Source of the DNA: Maritimibacter sp. REDSEA-S28_B5
Lineage (GTDB): Bacteria; Pseudomonadota; Alphaproteobacteria; Rhodobacterales; Rhodobacteraceae
Reading direction: 5' to 3'
DNA: 63,550 nt
Assembly (NCBI GenBank): GCA_001626765.1
Contig: LUOO01000021.1
Coordinates: forward strand, 78,750-142,299
The first letter of the stretch is position 1, and each line of letters begins with the position of its first letter. The notes beneath the pieces were generated by a model. That model saw only the letters and a list, made by a program, of their open reading frames with translations. It was not told the origin of the DNA and did not search any database. Below, piece by piece: positions 1-9,392 of this stretch. Made by a program: the position numbers and the translations under genes.

Positions 1-678
1 GTGCTCGGTATCGGGGCAGGCGGGCTGTCGTTGTCCATGGGCGCCTTCGCGGGGGCCTTTGCAGCCTTTGCGCTGGTGGCGCTGCTGTCCAACGGGGCGA
101 CGAGCGGGCCCAATCACACGATCCTCGCAGGGGTCGCGGCTTCACAGCTTTTTAATGCCCTGACCTCCTACATCGTCACGACCTCGGGCAATGCCCAGCA
201 GGCGCGCGACGTCATGTTCTGGCTCCTGGGCAGCTTCGGTGGCGTGCGCTGGCCCGACTTTCAGATCCTCATCCTCGTGGTGGCGGCGGGTCTAGTGATC
301 TGTCTGCTGATGGCGCGTTCGCTCGACGCTTTCACCTTCGGAGATGAGGATGCTGCGGCACTCGGCGTGCCGGTGGCGCGCATACGTCTCGTTCTCTTCG
401 GCGTCACCGCGATGATCACCGCGACCATCGTCAGCATGGTCGGCGCCATCGGCTTTGTCGGTCTCGTGGTGCCCCATGCGGCGCGCTACATCGTGGGGCC
501 GATGCACATGCGGCTCATCCCGGCCTGCGCTGCGGTCGGGGCGATATTCATGGTTCTGGCCGATATCGCTTCGCGCGTGATTGTCTCGCAGCAGACCATT
601 CCCATCGGTGTCGTCACAGCCTTGGTGGGCGTGCCCTTCTTCGCCATCATCCTTTACAGATCGCGGCCACAGACATGA
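1..678 (+). CDS. FecCD-family ABC permease, 5' end outside the window
   Basis: This is the C-terminal 225 residues of an inner-membrane permease of the FecCD (BtuC-like) family, which imports iron siderophores, haem or cobalamin. Family proteins have about 330-350 residues, so roughly the first third lies to the left. Visible are the family motif GFVGLVVPHAAR and the C-terminal IPIGVVTALVGVPFF block, with several hydrophobic membrane segments. The stop codon overlaps the ATPase start as ATGA, so the two are co-translated. The substrate cannot be told, because the binding protein and any outer-membrane receptor would lie upstream. The first codon shown is only the window edge. Confidence 0.9.
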   Translation: MLGIGAGGLSLSMGAFAGAFAAFALVALLSNGATSGPNHTILAGVAASQLFNALTSYIVTTSGNAQQARDVMFWLLGSFGGVRWPDFQILILVVAAGLVICLLMARSLDAFTFGDEDAAALGVPVARIRLVLFGVTAMITATIVSMVGAIGFVGLVVPHAARYIVGPMHMRLIPACAAVGAIFMVLADIASRVIVSQQTIPIGVVTALVGVPFFAIILYRSRPQT

Positions 679-1436
679 CCATCGCCGCGCGTAATCTCAC
701 CTGGGGCGTTCGCCGCCGGACCATCGTCTCGGACATCTCGCTCGACGTGGCGCAGGGCGAGACCCTGGGCCTGATCGGGCCGAACGGGTCGGGAAAATCC
801 TCGCTCCTGCGGCTCCTGGCCGGGTTGAAGCGCCCTCAATCGGGCAAGGTCGAGATCGACGGGCAGGACATCGCCCGCATCCCGCGCCGCGCGCTCGCCC
901 GGCAACTGGCCTTCGTCCAGCAAAGTGCGGCGACGGACACCAATGTCTCGGTCCGCGACGTGGTGCGGCTGGGCCGGACGCCGCATCGCTCGGCCCTTGC
1001 GGGTTGGACTCCGGCGGACGAGGCGGCGGTGGCCTCGGCACTGAACCGCGTCGCGATGGAGGGGCGACGGGCGCAGCCCTGGCAGACCCTCTCGGGTGGC
1101 GAGAAGCAGCGGGTGCATATCGCCCGTGCCCTCGCGCAGGACCCGCGCATCCTGTTTCTCGACGAGCCGACCAACCATCTCGACATCCATCACCAGATCG
1201 GGATCCTGCGCATGGTGCGAGACCTCGACCTGACGAGCATCGTGGCGTTGCACGACCTGAACCTTGCCGCCATGTTCTGCGACCGGATCGTGGTGCTCGA
1301 GGAAGGCCGCATCGTCGCCAGCGGCACGCCCGGGACCGTGTTGAACACCGATCTTCTGCGCGCGGTCTTTCGGGTGGAGGCCGACATCGCGCCCTCGACA
1401 GCAACCGGCCTGCCGCATATCCGTTTTCTGGCCTGA
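675..1436 (+). CDS. ABC transporter ATP-binding protein (FhuC/FecE type)
   Basis: This 253-residue cytoplasmic ATPase energises the upstream FecCD-type permease. Walker A is GPNGSGKS at residues 35-42. The signature LSGGEKQR lies near 139, Walker B ILFLDEPTNHLD near 160, and the H-loop histidine follows in the VALHDLNLA segment. That segment and the single-domain length are typical of the siderophore/haem/cobalamin import class. The start overlaps the permease stop as ATGA, which fixes it. The gene is probably iron-regulated with its partners, but no operator is visible because the operon start is off the window. Confidence 0.92.
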   Translation: MTIAARNLTWGVRRRTIVSDISLDVAQGETLGLIGPNGSGKSSLLRLLAGLKRPQSGKVEIDGQDIARIPRRALARQLAFVQQSAATDTNVSVRDVVRLGRTPHRSALAGWTPADEAAVASALNRVAMEGRRAQPWQTLSGGEKQRVHIARALAQDPRILFLDEPTNHLDIHHQIGILRMVRDLDLTSIVALHDLNLAAMFCDRIVVLEEGRIVASGTPGTVLNTDLLRAVFRVEADIAPSTATGLPHIRFLA

Positions 1437-1456
1437 CGTCGGAGGGAACGGTCATC

Positions 1457-2386
1457 ATGGGACTCTCGGCCAATCCGGCTTTCAGGCTGACCGGCGAGCC
1501 GCTGGGCATCGCGCTACGCATCGGCTCGACCATCGCCTTTGCCGCCATGACCGCCTGCATCAAGGCGCTCGGCGATGCCGTCCCGCTGGGGCAGGTGGTC
1601 TTCTTCCGGTCGGCCGGGGCTCTGCTGCCTTTGGTCCTTTTCCTGTGGTGGACGGGCGATTTCCCCCGTGGGCTGGCCACCACGCGGCCTTTCGGCCATA
1701 TCGCCCGCTGCCTGATGGGCGCGACGGCGATGTTCACCTCCTTCGCCACCCTGCGCTATCTGCCGCTGGCAGAGGCCACGATGCTCTCCTACCTCGCGCC
1801 GGTCCTTCTCGCGTTGCTGGGCTGGGCCACGCTTGGCGAAAGGCTGGGGCCCAAGCGGCTGAGCGGCGTGGCGCTGGGGCTCGCGGGGGCTGCGGCCTTC
1901 TGCCTGCCCGCGTTTTCGGGCGGGTTGCAGGCCGGGGCGGGTCTGGGGGTGATGCTTGGTCTCGCGACGGCGGTGCTGACGGCGGGTGCCCTGATTCAGG
2001 TGCGGCGCCTGACGATGGCGGGGGAAAAGGCCGGCGCCATTGCCTTCTGGTTCGCCGTGGTCTCTGCCGTGGCCGGGCTGGTGACGCTGCCCGCAGGCTG
2101 GGTCAGGCCCGATGCGACCGAGCTTGCGCTTCTCATTGGCGCGGGCCTTGCCGGGGGCGTCGCGCATATCCTCATGACGCTGTCCTTCCGCCATGCCGAG
2201 GCATCCGCACTGGCGCCCTTCGAATACCTCGCCATCCTCTGGGCCGCTGTGGCGGGTCTGGTCTTCTTCTCCGAATTGCCCGGCATGGCTTTTCTGGTGG
2301 CGGCACCCCTGATCTTGGGCGGCGCGATGATCGCGACACCGGCACGTCGAAAGACCACGACTTTTGCCGCGGGTCGCCTGAGCTGA
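1457..2386 (+). CDS. EamA-family (DMT superfamily) transporter
   Basis: This is a 309-residue inner-membrane protein with two EamA repeats and about ten hydrophobic segments. The ATG at 1457 was chosen because a GGAGGG ribosome site lies 11 bases upstream; a much longer open frame runs into the preceding gene but is only shadow sequence. It follows the ABC ATPase by 20 bases on the same strand and may share its transcript. Family members export metabolites such as amino acids or purines. The substrate here is unknown. The region after it has no obvious gene for about 350 bases. Confidence 0.85.
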   Translation: MGLSANPAFRLTGEPLGIALRIGSTIAFAAMTACIKALGDAVPLGQVVFFRSAGALLPLVLFLWWTGDFPRGLATTRPFGHIARCLMGATAMFTSFATLRYLPLAEATMLSYLAPVLLALLGWATLGERLGPKRLSGVALGLAGAAAFCLPAFSGGLQAGAGLGVMLGLATAVLTAGALIQVRRLTMAGEKAGAIAFWFAVVSAVAGLVTLPAGWVRPDATELALLIGAGLAGGVAHILMTLSFRHAEASALAPFEYLAILWAAVAGLVFFSELPGMAFLVAAPLILGGAMIATPARRKTTTFAAGRLS

Positions 2387-2742
2387 GCCTCTCGCGCGTG
2401 ACGGGAGGTCTGCCGAACGGGGACCGGTCGTGCTGCATTGCCGTGATAGATGACAGTCCCTTCGGTGCGTAGAGTGTCGATCGGCACACAATCTCGACAC
2501 ACAACCGGCGTCCAGTGAGTGGCGTCAACCCGGCCAGCCTGCAGGTGGTGAACGTAATTCTGAAACTCGTCGCGCTTGACCTGGTGCGGCGCACCAAGGG
2601 TGCTCTTGCCGCGAACGGGATGAAGAGGCCTAGGTCGGTTCCCTGAAAATGCCGCCGGTTTCCGTGGCGCGATTGCCGTGAAAGCAAAATGGCCGCCGCC
2701 CCATTGGGACGGCGGCCAAATCCGGGATCTGCGACCCGCAGG
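2387..2742. other. Gene-poor boundary between the iron/EamA operon and the TTT catabolic block
   Basis: I recognise no gene in these 356 bases. Open frames on the minus strand have no domain, signal peptide or ribosome site I can support. An intact copy of the tRNA-Pro 3' end, which would mark an island attachment site, is not present. The sequence may contain decayed remnants of former genes at the island edge. Confidence 0.4.
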
Positions 2743-3708
2743 TTACTGCGCGATGCCGATTTCTTCCGTCAGCACCTTCATCACTTCCAGATCGGCCTGA
2801 ACGCGTGCAGCCAATTCGTCGCCTGTCCCCAGGGTGACGGCCGCGGCCATGCTTTGCATCACATCGGATGCCCCTTGGGTTTTGGCCGCATCCGAGAACA
2901 GTGTGTAGAGACGGTCCACGACGTCGTCCGGCGTTCCCGCAGGCGCAAACAACCCAAACCAGAATTCTGCGTTCACCTCTGGATAACCCAGTTCGGTCAT
3001 CGTCGGGACGTCCGGTAGTTCGGCCAGCCGTTCCGCTCCGGTGACGGCGATCGGCTTGAGGTCACCGTCCTTCACAAACGACCGCGCCGGACCATATCCG
3101 GTGAACATGAAGTCCGTCCGACCGGTTGCCGTTTCAAGCAGAGCCGGACCACCGCCCTTGAACGGGATCGCGACCATCTCGGCTTGGCTGGCCATGCAAA
3201 GCTGCTCGCCAAGCAACTGACCGCCGGACCCCAGCCCTTGCGTGGCAAAGCTGAGACCGTTTTCCTTGGTGCCTGCCAGTTCGATCAGTTGGTCGACCGT
3301 CTCGATATTGCTGCTGGTGGGAACCATCAGTACGTGGGGAAAGGACATCAGGTCGAGCACCGGAACAAAATCCGCGATCGGGTCATATTTGGTCGACATG
3401 ATGTACGGGTTGATCGCGTGCGTCGAAGCATTGCCAAAGAAAAGCGTATAGCCATCCGGCTGTGCATCCCGTGCATACATCGCCGCGATCGTGCCGCCCG
3501 CGCCGGGCCGGTTGTCGATGATCAGCGTCGGTCCGCCCGCTTCCTGCACCTGTCTGCCGAACTCGCGCATGACAAGATCCGTGCCTCCGCCTGGTGGGAA
3601 GGGCATCACAACGGTGATATCGCGTTCGGGGAACTCGGCCATCGCCGGTGCCGCCGCGAGTGCGACGGCCGCAATGGCCAGGCCGCCGGCATAATTCATG
3701 AGTTTCAT
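2743..3708 (-). CDS. TctC/Bug-family periplasmic solute-binding protein
   Basis: This 321-residue secreted protein is the binding component of tripartite tricarboxylate-type transport. It has a Sec signal peptide of about 24 residues ending AMA|E. The Bug fold hallmarks are the MPFPPGGGTD stretch, the NRPGAGG motif near residues 66-72, and the DVPTMTELGYP segment. A strong GGAGGA ribosome site precedes the start. Bug proteins bind carboxylates, including aromatic acids. It lies downstream of a broken FAD monooxygenase on the same strand, while the membrane component tctA is on the other strand, which is not the usual tctCBA order. No tctB is seen. Confidence 0.9.
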   Translation of the reverse strand: MKLMNYAGGLAIAAVALAAAPAMAEFPERDITVVMPFPPGGGTDLVMREFGRQVQEAGGPTLIIDNRPGAGGTIAAMYARDAQPDGYTLFFGNASTHAINPYIMSTKYDPIADFVPVLDLMSFPHVLMVPTSSNIETVDQLIELAGTKENGLSFATQGLGSGGQLLGEQLCMASQAEMVAIPFKGGGPALLETATGRTDFMFTGYGPARSFVKDGDLKPIAVTGAERLAELPDVPTMTELGYPEVNAEFWFGLFAPAGTPDDVVDRLYTLFSDAAKTQGASDVMQSMAAAVTLGTGDELAARVQADLEVMKVLTEEIGIAQ

Positions 3709-3795
3709 ACAGTCCTCCTCCTGGTGTTTACCGGCAAGGTGCCGGGTCGTGTTCCGCGCGATCCAAATGGCGCGCGGTCATATCTTCAGGCTGGG

Positions 3796-5310
3796 TCAGG
3801 CCCCTCCGGACACGATGTCGAGAAGCTTGTCCGGGGTCTCTGGCAAGGCGTGCCCCCGCCAGGCTACGTGGCCGTCGGGGCGCACCAGAACGAGCGGCAA
3901 CTCATAGAGCGCGGCAATATGGGGATCGGTAAGAGCGACCGTTCTGTACGGCAGATTGCGACGACGGGCGGCTTTGGCGAGCGGTTCGTCGTCAGGCGCT
4001 GTCTCTCCCAATTTCAGCAGGACAAAACCATCTCCGAAAAGGTCCAGCGTGGACAGTCCGTCACGGGGGCCGCCACTGATCCAGGCATGCGGTGCCCGGT
4101 GACCGGGGCGGGCCGAAGGCTTGTACCATCGAAAATCGTCGGAGTCCGGTTCGGTCCCGTCCGGCGACAGGATCGGAGACCCCTCGTAGCGATAGCCAAG
4201 GTGAATGCCCTTGGTTTCCCACTCGGTTTCCGTAGCCGAAACGATAGCTGACCCGACGCGCGCGCGGACCGCGTCGCCTTCGGGTGTTTCGTCGAGAATG
4301 CCGGAGCAATCGAGCACCGATTTCAACTGGTTATAATTGTGGGTCGAGGCGCCAGAGTTGCGGACAGCAATCGGACGCCGCTCGACCTCGTAGCTGTTCA
4401 GAAGTGCCGGCCCGCCCCATCCCTTGAGGACGGCGGCGAGTTTCCAGCCAAGGTTGTTTACGTCACCCATGCCGGTATTCATGCCCAAGCCACCGGTCGG
4501 CGACATGGTATGCGCCGAATCTCCGGCCAGGAACACGCGCCCCCTGCCAAAGCTATCGGCGGTCAGTTCGGTGCGGCGCCACGGCAGCGACGAGATGATC
4601 TCGAACGGAAGATCGTCGGTTCCCAGCGCCCTGCGCACCCACGATCTGGCGTTGGCCACGATGTCGGGCGCGGTTTCCGCGGTGCCGGGTACGGTAAGGC
4701 GCCAAAGCTCATAGCCGTCCATCGCCGAAATGTTGCCCCACCACCCGTTCTCATCGATGAAGTAGTAGCGATCGGCGTCGCCCTTCTCGTGATCCCGGGC
4801 GAGCGCCGCTGACTTGAAAAAGATCGCGACGGACTGGTCGATCTGATCGCGACCTGTCATCCCGATCCCAAGCTGGCGGCGGACCCTGCTGCCGGCGCCG
4901 TCACATCCGATCAGAAACTGCGTTCTGACCGTTTCCCGGGTGCCGTCTTCAACCGATACCGTCACATCGACATGTGTGCCCAGATCCTCGAAGCTTTCGA
5001 GCGTGGTCAGATACCGGATATCGATCAGCGGCTCGGCCTTCACGCGTTCTTCAAGCATCGGGTTGAGGAAGATCTGCGAACAGCGCCACTTGGTTTCAGG
5101 GCTCTCTTCGATCGGCTGTTCGTCCTGAAGCGAGGGATAGGGAATACGGCCAAGAAAGTGCCCCGCGATAGTGGTGCAGTACACCATCGACAGGCCGTAA
5201 TCCCGCCGGAAAGTCGTATCCCGAACATGCCCTGAAATGCCCAGTCGACGGAAAATCTCCATCGAGCGGACGCTCACCAATCCCAGCTTCGGCGTCTCCA
5301 CGCGTCCGTC
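3796..5310 (-). pseudogene. FAD-dependent monooxygenase (PheA/MhpA-like), N-terminus lost
   Basis: Residues from DGRVETPKLGLVSVR onward match class A flavin monooxygenases of the phenol/3-(3-hydroxyphenyl)propionate hydroxylase type. Included are the DG motif in FLIGCDGAGSRVRR and the second FAD motif VFLAGDSAHTMSPTGGLGMN. The first 40 or so residues, with the GxGxxG dinucleotide-binding motif, are missing. At 5310 the homology stops and the opposite strand becomes tctA. A longer open frame to 5382 exists, but its extra residues are antisense to tctA. Without the FAD-binding start the product should be inactive. The likely former role is ring hydroxylation of an aromatic acid imported by the adjacent transporter. 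Confidence 0.8.
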
Positions 5311-6600
5311 GGCTCGACCACGGCAATTCTGCTCAACCTGCCGGGGACGGCGAACACGGCTGTGACCTGTCTGGACGGCCATCCGATGACACAGCAGGGG
5401 CGCGGCGGCGTGGCTTTGTTCATTTCGACAATCGCTTCCTTTCTCGGAAGCATCGCAGGCGCGATCATCCTCGCCACATTGTCCATGCCGCTTGCGTCAT
5501 TCGCCCGCAGCTTTGGCGCGCAGGAGTATTTCGCGGTCATCGTTATGGCGATCGTCGCCGCATCGGCCTTTGCGAACTATGGCATGGTCCGTGCGCTGAC
5601 AATGACGGTCATCGGACTGCTTGTCGGTATGGTCGGCATTGACCTGAACAGCGGGGTGGAAAGGTACACCTTCGGGGCCTTGTCGCTGTATGACGGGATG
5701 CCAATCGTGGCATTAGCCATCGGCCTGTTCGGTCTGCCTGAAGTGCTGAGCAACCTTGCCTCGCCAACCCCGCCAAGGGTGCCGGACGTCAAGATACGGA
5801 TGCGGGATTTCCTGCCGTCGCGGAACGAATGGAGTCGTTCTGTCCCCGCTATGGGCCGCGGCATGACTGTCGGTTCGGTCATGGGGATCCTGCCCGGTGC
5901 CGGTAGCCTGATTGCCTCTTTCATTTCGTACTCGGTGGAAAAGAACTCATCAAAAACGCTGGACGACTTCGGCAAGGTCGCGATCGAGGGCGTCGCAGGA
6001 CCCGAGACCGCCAACAACGCAGCCATCCAGACAGCGTTCATTCCGACCCTCAGCCTCGGCGTTCCGGGGGATTCAACGATGGCCATCGTTTTGGCCGCGC
6101 TCATCTTTCACGGCATCAGTCCGGGCCCCAATTTTCCCATCGAGAACCCCGACATCTTCTGGAGCCTGATCGTCAGTTTTCTGATCGGCAACCTGATGCT
6201 GCTTATCCTGAACTTGCCGATGATCGGGCTTTGGGTTCGCGTGCTGTCGATTCCTTACACCGTGCTTTTCCCCTGCATTGTCGTATTCAGCTGCATCGGG
6301 GTGTACAGTGTGCGGTTTGCGACGGCCGATATCTTGATGGTCGCCGGCTTTGGACTTTTCGGTTACCTGGCCCGACTCTTTCGTCTGGATGCGCCACCCT
6401 TGCTTCTGGGGTTCGTTCTCGGGCCGATGATGGAAGAGAATTTCCGTCGGACCCTGCTGCTATCACGGGGCGATGTGTCGGCCTTTTTCGACACGCCACT
6501 GGTCATCGGAATCTACGGCGCGACGATCCTCTTGCTTGCCTGGTCCAGCAGGCGGCGTCTGGCGTCACTTGCCCGAAAACTGGCAGTCCTCACCCGGTGA
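5311..6600 (+). pseudogene. tctA: tctA, tripartite tricarboxylate transporter membrane subunit, N-terminus lost
   Basis: The frame reads GSTTAILLNLPGTANTAV from 5311, a TctA hallmark normally found about 80 residues into the protein. It then continues to the normal C-terminus, including GILPGAGSLIASFISY and the NAAIQTAFIPTLSLGVPGD segment. About 430 of some 500 residues remain. The first membrane helices, the start codon and any tctB are gone. The only in-frame ATG is at 5362, inside the family core. The breakpoint coincides exactly with the breakpoint of the monooxygenase on the other strand. If the junction is real, the transporter cannot work. The next genes on this strand are a reductase and an exporter. 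Confidence 0.8.
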
Positions 6601-6693
6601 AGGCCGCGCGCCACAACCGCGCGGCCGCTATCCCGAGAAAGGGACCCCGATGCCTGCCATCCTTCGCAGACCACACAGAGAAAGAGAAATCCA

Positions 6694-7677
6694 ATGCGCG
6701 TAGTAGTATATGGAGTTGGGGCTATCGGCGGCTCCATCGCTGCCAGGCTGGCCCTGACCGGAACCGAGGTTCTGGGAATCGCGCGCGGCCGTATGCTGGA
6801 CGCGATCACCCGGCAAGGCGGAATCCGGGTGGTGTCGCATCTCGGGGACGAGCTGGCACGTTTTCCGGTGGTGGCAGATGCCAGCGAGGTCGACTGGCGC
6901 CAAGATGACTGCATCCTGATGACGATGAAGACAAATGATACCTCGGAGGCGCTGCAACATTTGCTGGAGGCGGGCGTCGAACGGCAACCCGTCATCTGCG
7001 CGCAGAATGGAGTGGCCAATGAACCGATGGCATTGCGATTTTTTCCGAATGTCCATGGCATGGCGGTGATGATGCCCGCTCAATATACCGAACCCGGCAC
7101 GGTCGTCGCTTTCGGAAAACCGAAACTGGGCTTGCTCGACATCGGACGCTATCCGACCGGTTGCGATGACGTGCTCGGGCCACTGGCATCCGGACTGCAG
7201 AAAGCCGGTTTCATTTGCACGCTCCGGCCCGATGTCATGCAGGTAAAATACGGCAAGCTCCTGCTGAACCTCTCAAACATCCTCGGCGCGGCTCTTGGAG
7301 CAGAGGCACAGCACGGTCCATGGTATCATCGGCTGCGTGCCGAAGCCGAGGCCGCCTATGCGGCCGCGGGGATCACGGTCGAAAATGTGGATGCAGATAG
7401 CCCACGGCGTGCGGAAATGAAGAAAACACCCATAAACGGGGTCGAAGAGGTAGGTACGTCATCCGTGCAAAGTTTGACCCGTGGGACCGGCACGACGGAA
7501 ACCGACTATTTCAACGGAGAAATCGTGCTGCTGGGTCGACGGTTTGGCGTCGCGACGCCTGTAAATCTGGCGTTTACACGGATCGCGCGCAAGATGGTCC
7601 TGGAGCGCATGGCGCCCGGTTGCCTGAGGGATGCCGACATTGAAGCGGAACTGTGCAGCGCGGCGCACGGACGCTGA
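6694..7677 (+). CDS. Ketopantoate reductase family (ApbA/PanE) protein
   Basis: This is a 327-residue cytoplasmic NAD(P)H-dependent reductase. The N-terminal Rossmann motif GVGAIGGSIAARLA starts at residue 7. The MTMKTNDT segment, the AQNGVANE segment and the KYGKLLLNLSN segment (with the catalytic-type lysine) follow the PanE pattern. An AGAGAAAGAGAA purine run precedes the ATG. Position in a catabolic/transport block suggests a substrate-specific 2-oxo/2-hydroxyacid reductase rather than the housekeeping pantothenate enzyme. That is inference from context only. Confidence 0.85.
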   Translation: MRVVVYGVGAIGGSIAARLALTGTEVLGIARGRMLDAITRQGGIRVVSHLGDELARFPVVADASEVDWRQDDCILMTMKTNDTSEALQHLLEAGVERQPVICAQNGVANEPMALRFFPNVHGMAVMMPAQYTEPGTVVAFGKPKLGLLDIGRYPTGCDDVLGPLASGLQKAGFICTLRPDVMQVKYGKLLLNLSNILGAALGAEAQHGPWYHRLRAEAEAAYAAAGITVENVDADSPRRAEMKKTPINGVEEVGTSSVQSLTRGTGTTETDYFNGEIVLLGRRFGVATPVNLAFTRIARKMVLERMAPGCLRDADIEAELCSAAHGR

Positions 7678-7931
7678 GCCTAGGCGTCGAGAGCCGCGGG
7701 GGGACGGGTGATCAACGCCAGGGAATCGGGGATGCCCATTCCAGATCTTCGCGACGACGCCAGACGGGATGTGCTCCAAAGCTCCGAGATGTTCTGAAAC
7801 CCGAAACGAAAGCCCCCGCACAACGGCACGCTGTCGTTCGTTGACTTCGTCATGAGACAGCAAGAACCGACCACGCCTGGTGTCCGGGAACCTGTTGGCA
7901 CATCCAGCCTGCCGCGCCCAATGAGATCACG

Positions 7932-8966
7932 ATGCAAGAGTTTTTCAAATTGTTCTCGACCAGCCATGGCCAAGTCTACAAGAAGGCCAAAGGCCTGATC
8001 CCGGGGGTCCTGATCGCCGCTGTCATCGCAATAGCGGCGCAATTTCTGTCGGAACACTACGGAGCTCCAGCGATGCTCTTGGCGCTGCTGCTCGGAATTG
8101 CGTTCAACTTCTTGGCAGAAGAAGGGCGTTGCGCGCCGGGCATCGGGTTTGCCGCCCGCACGGTCTTGCGATTTGGTGTGGCCCTCCTCGGTGTGCGGGT
8201 GAGCGTCGATCTGATTTTGAATCTGGGTGCGCCGCTTGTTCTTCTGATCCTGTCAAGCGTTGTTTTCACGATTCTATTCGCTTTGCTGGTTGCAAAGCTC
8301 TTGGGCCGAGAGTGGTCGCTTGCACTCCTGACTGGTGGATCGGTTGCGATCTGCGGCGCTTCAGCGGCGATGGCCATCGCTGCGGTCTTGCCGCAGGACG
8401 CGCAGTCGGAAAAGAGGCTGACCTTCACCGTATTGGCCGTCACCATCCTCAGCACCTTTGCGATGGTTGTCTATCCGGTGATCACCGGCCTTGCAGGGCT
8501 GGACCAGGTTTCCACAGGGTTTTTTCTCGGCGCAACGATCCATGACGTGGCGCAAGTTGTCGGGGCCGGGTTTTCGGTGTCGGATCAGGCGGGGGAGACC
8601 GCCACGACCGTGAAGCTCCTGCGCGTCGCGACACTCGCTCCGACCGTATTGTTATTGTCGTTCATCCTGCGGTTCACTGGGGCTGGAACCGCCAGTTCTG
8701 GCCGCCGTCCGCCACTTCTTCCCGGTTTTGTCGCGGCCTTCTTGTGTCTCGCGGCTCTGAACTCGGCCGGGGTGGTCCCGAAGGACCTGTCCGGGTTCTT
8801 GAGCGATGTCTCGCGCTGGTCGCTGGTCACCGCCATATCAGCGGTCGGCATGAAAACCGACATCAGGTCAATTCTGAACACGGGCGGATATGCAGTCCCC
8901 CTGATCGTGGCGGAAACCCTATTCCTGGCGGGATATGTGATGTTCGGGCTTCATTGGCTGCAATAG
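7932..8966 (+). CDS. YeiH-family (PF03601) putative sulfate/sulfite exporter
   Basis: This 344-residue polytopic membrane protein has about ten hydrophobic segments. It contains the family features GLIPGVLIAAVIA near the start, FGVALLGVRVSVD, GASAAMAIAAVLP, and the conserved GATIHDVAQVVGAG. Members are annotated as sulfate exporters and are often placed near organosulfonate catabolism genes; the biochemical evidence for the family is thin. The preceding 254 bases (7678-7931) carry no gene I can recognise. It is the last gene of the block before tRNA-Pro. Confidence 0.85.
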   Translation: MQEFFKLFSTSHGQVYKKAKGLIPGVLIAAVIAIAAQFLSEHYGAPAMLLALLLGIAFNFLAEEGRCAPGIGFAARTVLRFGVALLGVRVSVDLILNLGAPLVLLILSSVVFTILFALLVAKLLGREWSLALLTGGSVAICGASAAMAIAAVLPQDAQSEKRLTFTVLAVTILSTFAMVVYPVITGLAGLDQVSTGFFLGATIHDVAQVVGAGFSVSDQAGETATTVKLLRVATLAPTVLLLSFILRFTGAGTASSGRRPPLLPGFVAAFLCLAALNSAGVVPKDLSGFLSDVSRWSLVTAISAVGMKTDIRSILNTGGYAVPLIVAETLFLAGYVMFGLHWLQ

Positions 8967-9224
8967 ACCTTCAATATCCTGCGCATGTCGCCGATCCTTG
9001 CGACGCATGGCGCGCGCCTTGGACCTCTGTGTAGAGCAACAGGGGACCTCGAACTCGGCGAGAGCCATGGGCACATCCCCGGTGCCTCTTCGGTACAGTG
9101 CGATAAGGGCGCGGGTCACCTCGTCTACCAACGCGCGCTAAAGTCCCTGACATCCAAGAAAAGCGGCGAGCGCGCTGGAGTTCGACCAGGCACAGGCCGG
9201 GCGAACCAAGGAGCGCTGTCTCGC
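8967..9224. other. Gene-poor strip between yeiH-like gene and tRNA-Pro
   Basis: No supported gene was found. A 70-codon frame on the minus strand (8919-9131) overlaps the yeiH-like gene and matches nothing I recognise. The strip may be the right edge of the island-like block, because it abuts the 3' end of a tRNA gene. No integrase fragment or attachment repeat is visible. Confidence 0.4.
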
Positions 9225-9250
9225 AAACAACAAAGGCGCCCGAAGGCGCC
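9225..9250 (-). terminator. Intrinsic terminator of tRNA-Pro
   Basis: On the minus strand a perfect GGCGCC-TTCG-GGCGCC hairpin (9235-9250) is followed by the T-rich run TTTGTTGTTT, 20 bases beyond the tRNA CCA end. Confidence 0.8.
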
Positions 9251-9270
9251 CCGTTTATCAGTGCTTTAAT

Positions 9271-9347
9271 TGGTCGGAGCGAGAGGATTCGAACCTCCGG
9301 CCCCTGCCTCCCGAAGACAGTGCTCTACCAGGCTGAGCTACGCTCCG
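9271..9347 (-). tRNA. tRNA-Pro(CGG)
   Basis: The minus strand folds as a 77-nucleotide tRNA. The acceptor stem is CGGAGCG with CGCTCCG, the discriminator is A, and CCA is encoded. The anticodon loop TTCGGGA sits on a CTGTC/GGCAG stem, giving anticodon CGG (reads CCG). The T arm carries GGTTCGAATCC. Its 3' end faces the catabolic block at 2743-8966, the usual orientation for an island inserted at a tRNA gene. Confidence 0.97.
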
Positions 9348-9392
9348 ACCGTGGCGCGTGGGATAGTGCAGGTGCGGCGCCTTGGCAAGAGG

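Noticed and set aside
2172..2687. Minus-strand ORF after the EamA gene
   Set aside because: Half of it is antisense to the transporter; the rest matches nothing I recognise.
9271..9300. Attachment-site duplicate of the tRNA-Pro 3' end at the left island edge
   Set aside because: I looked for the 3' tRNA sequence in 2387-2742 and did not find it.
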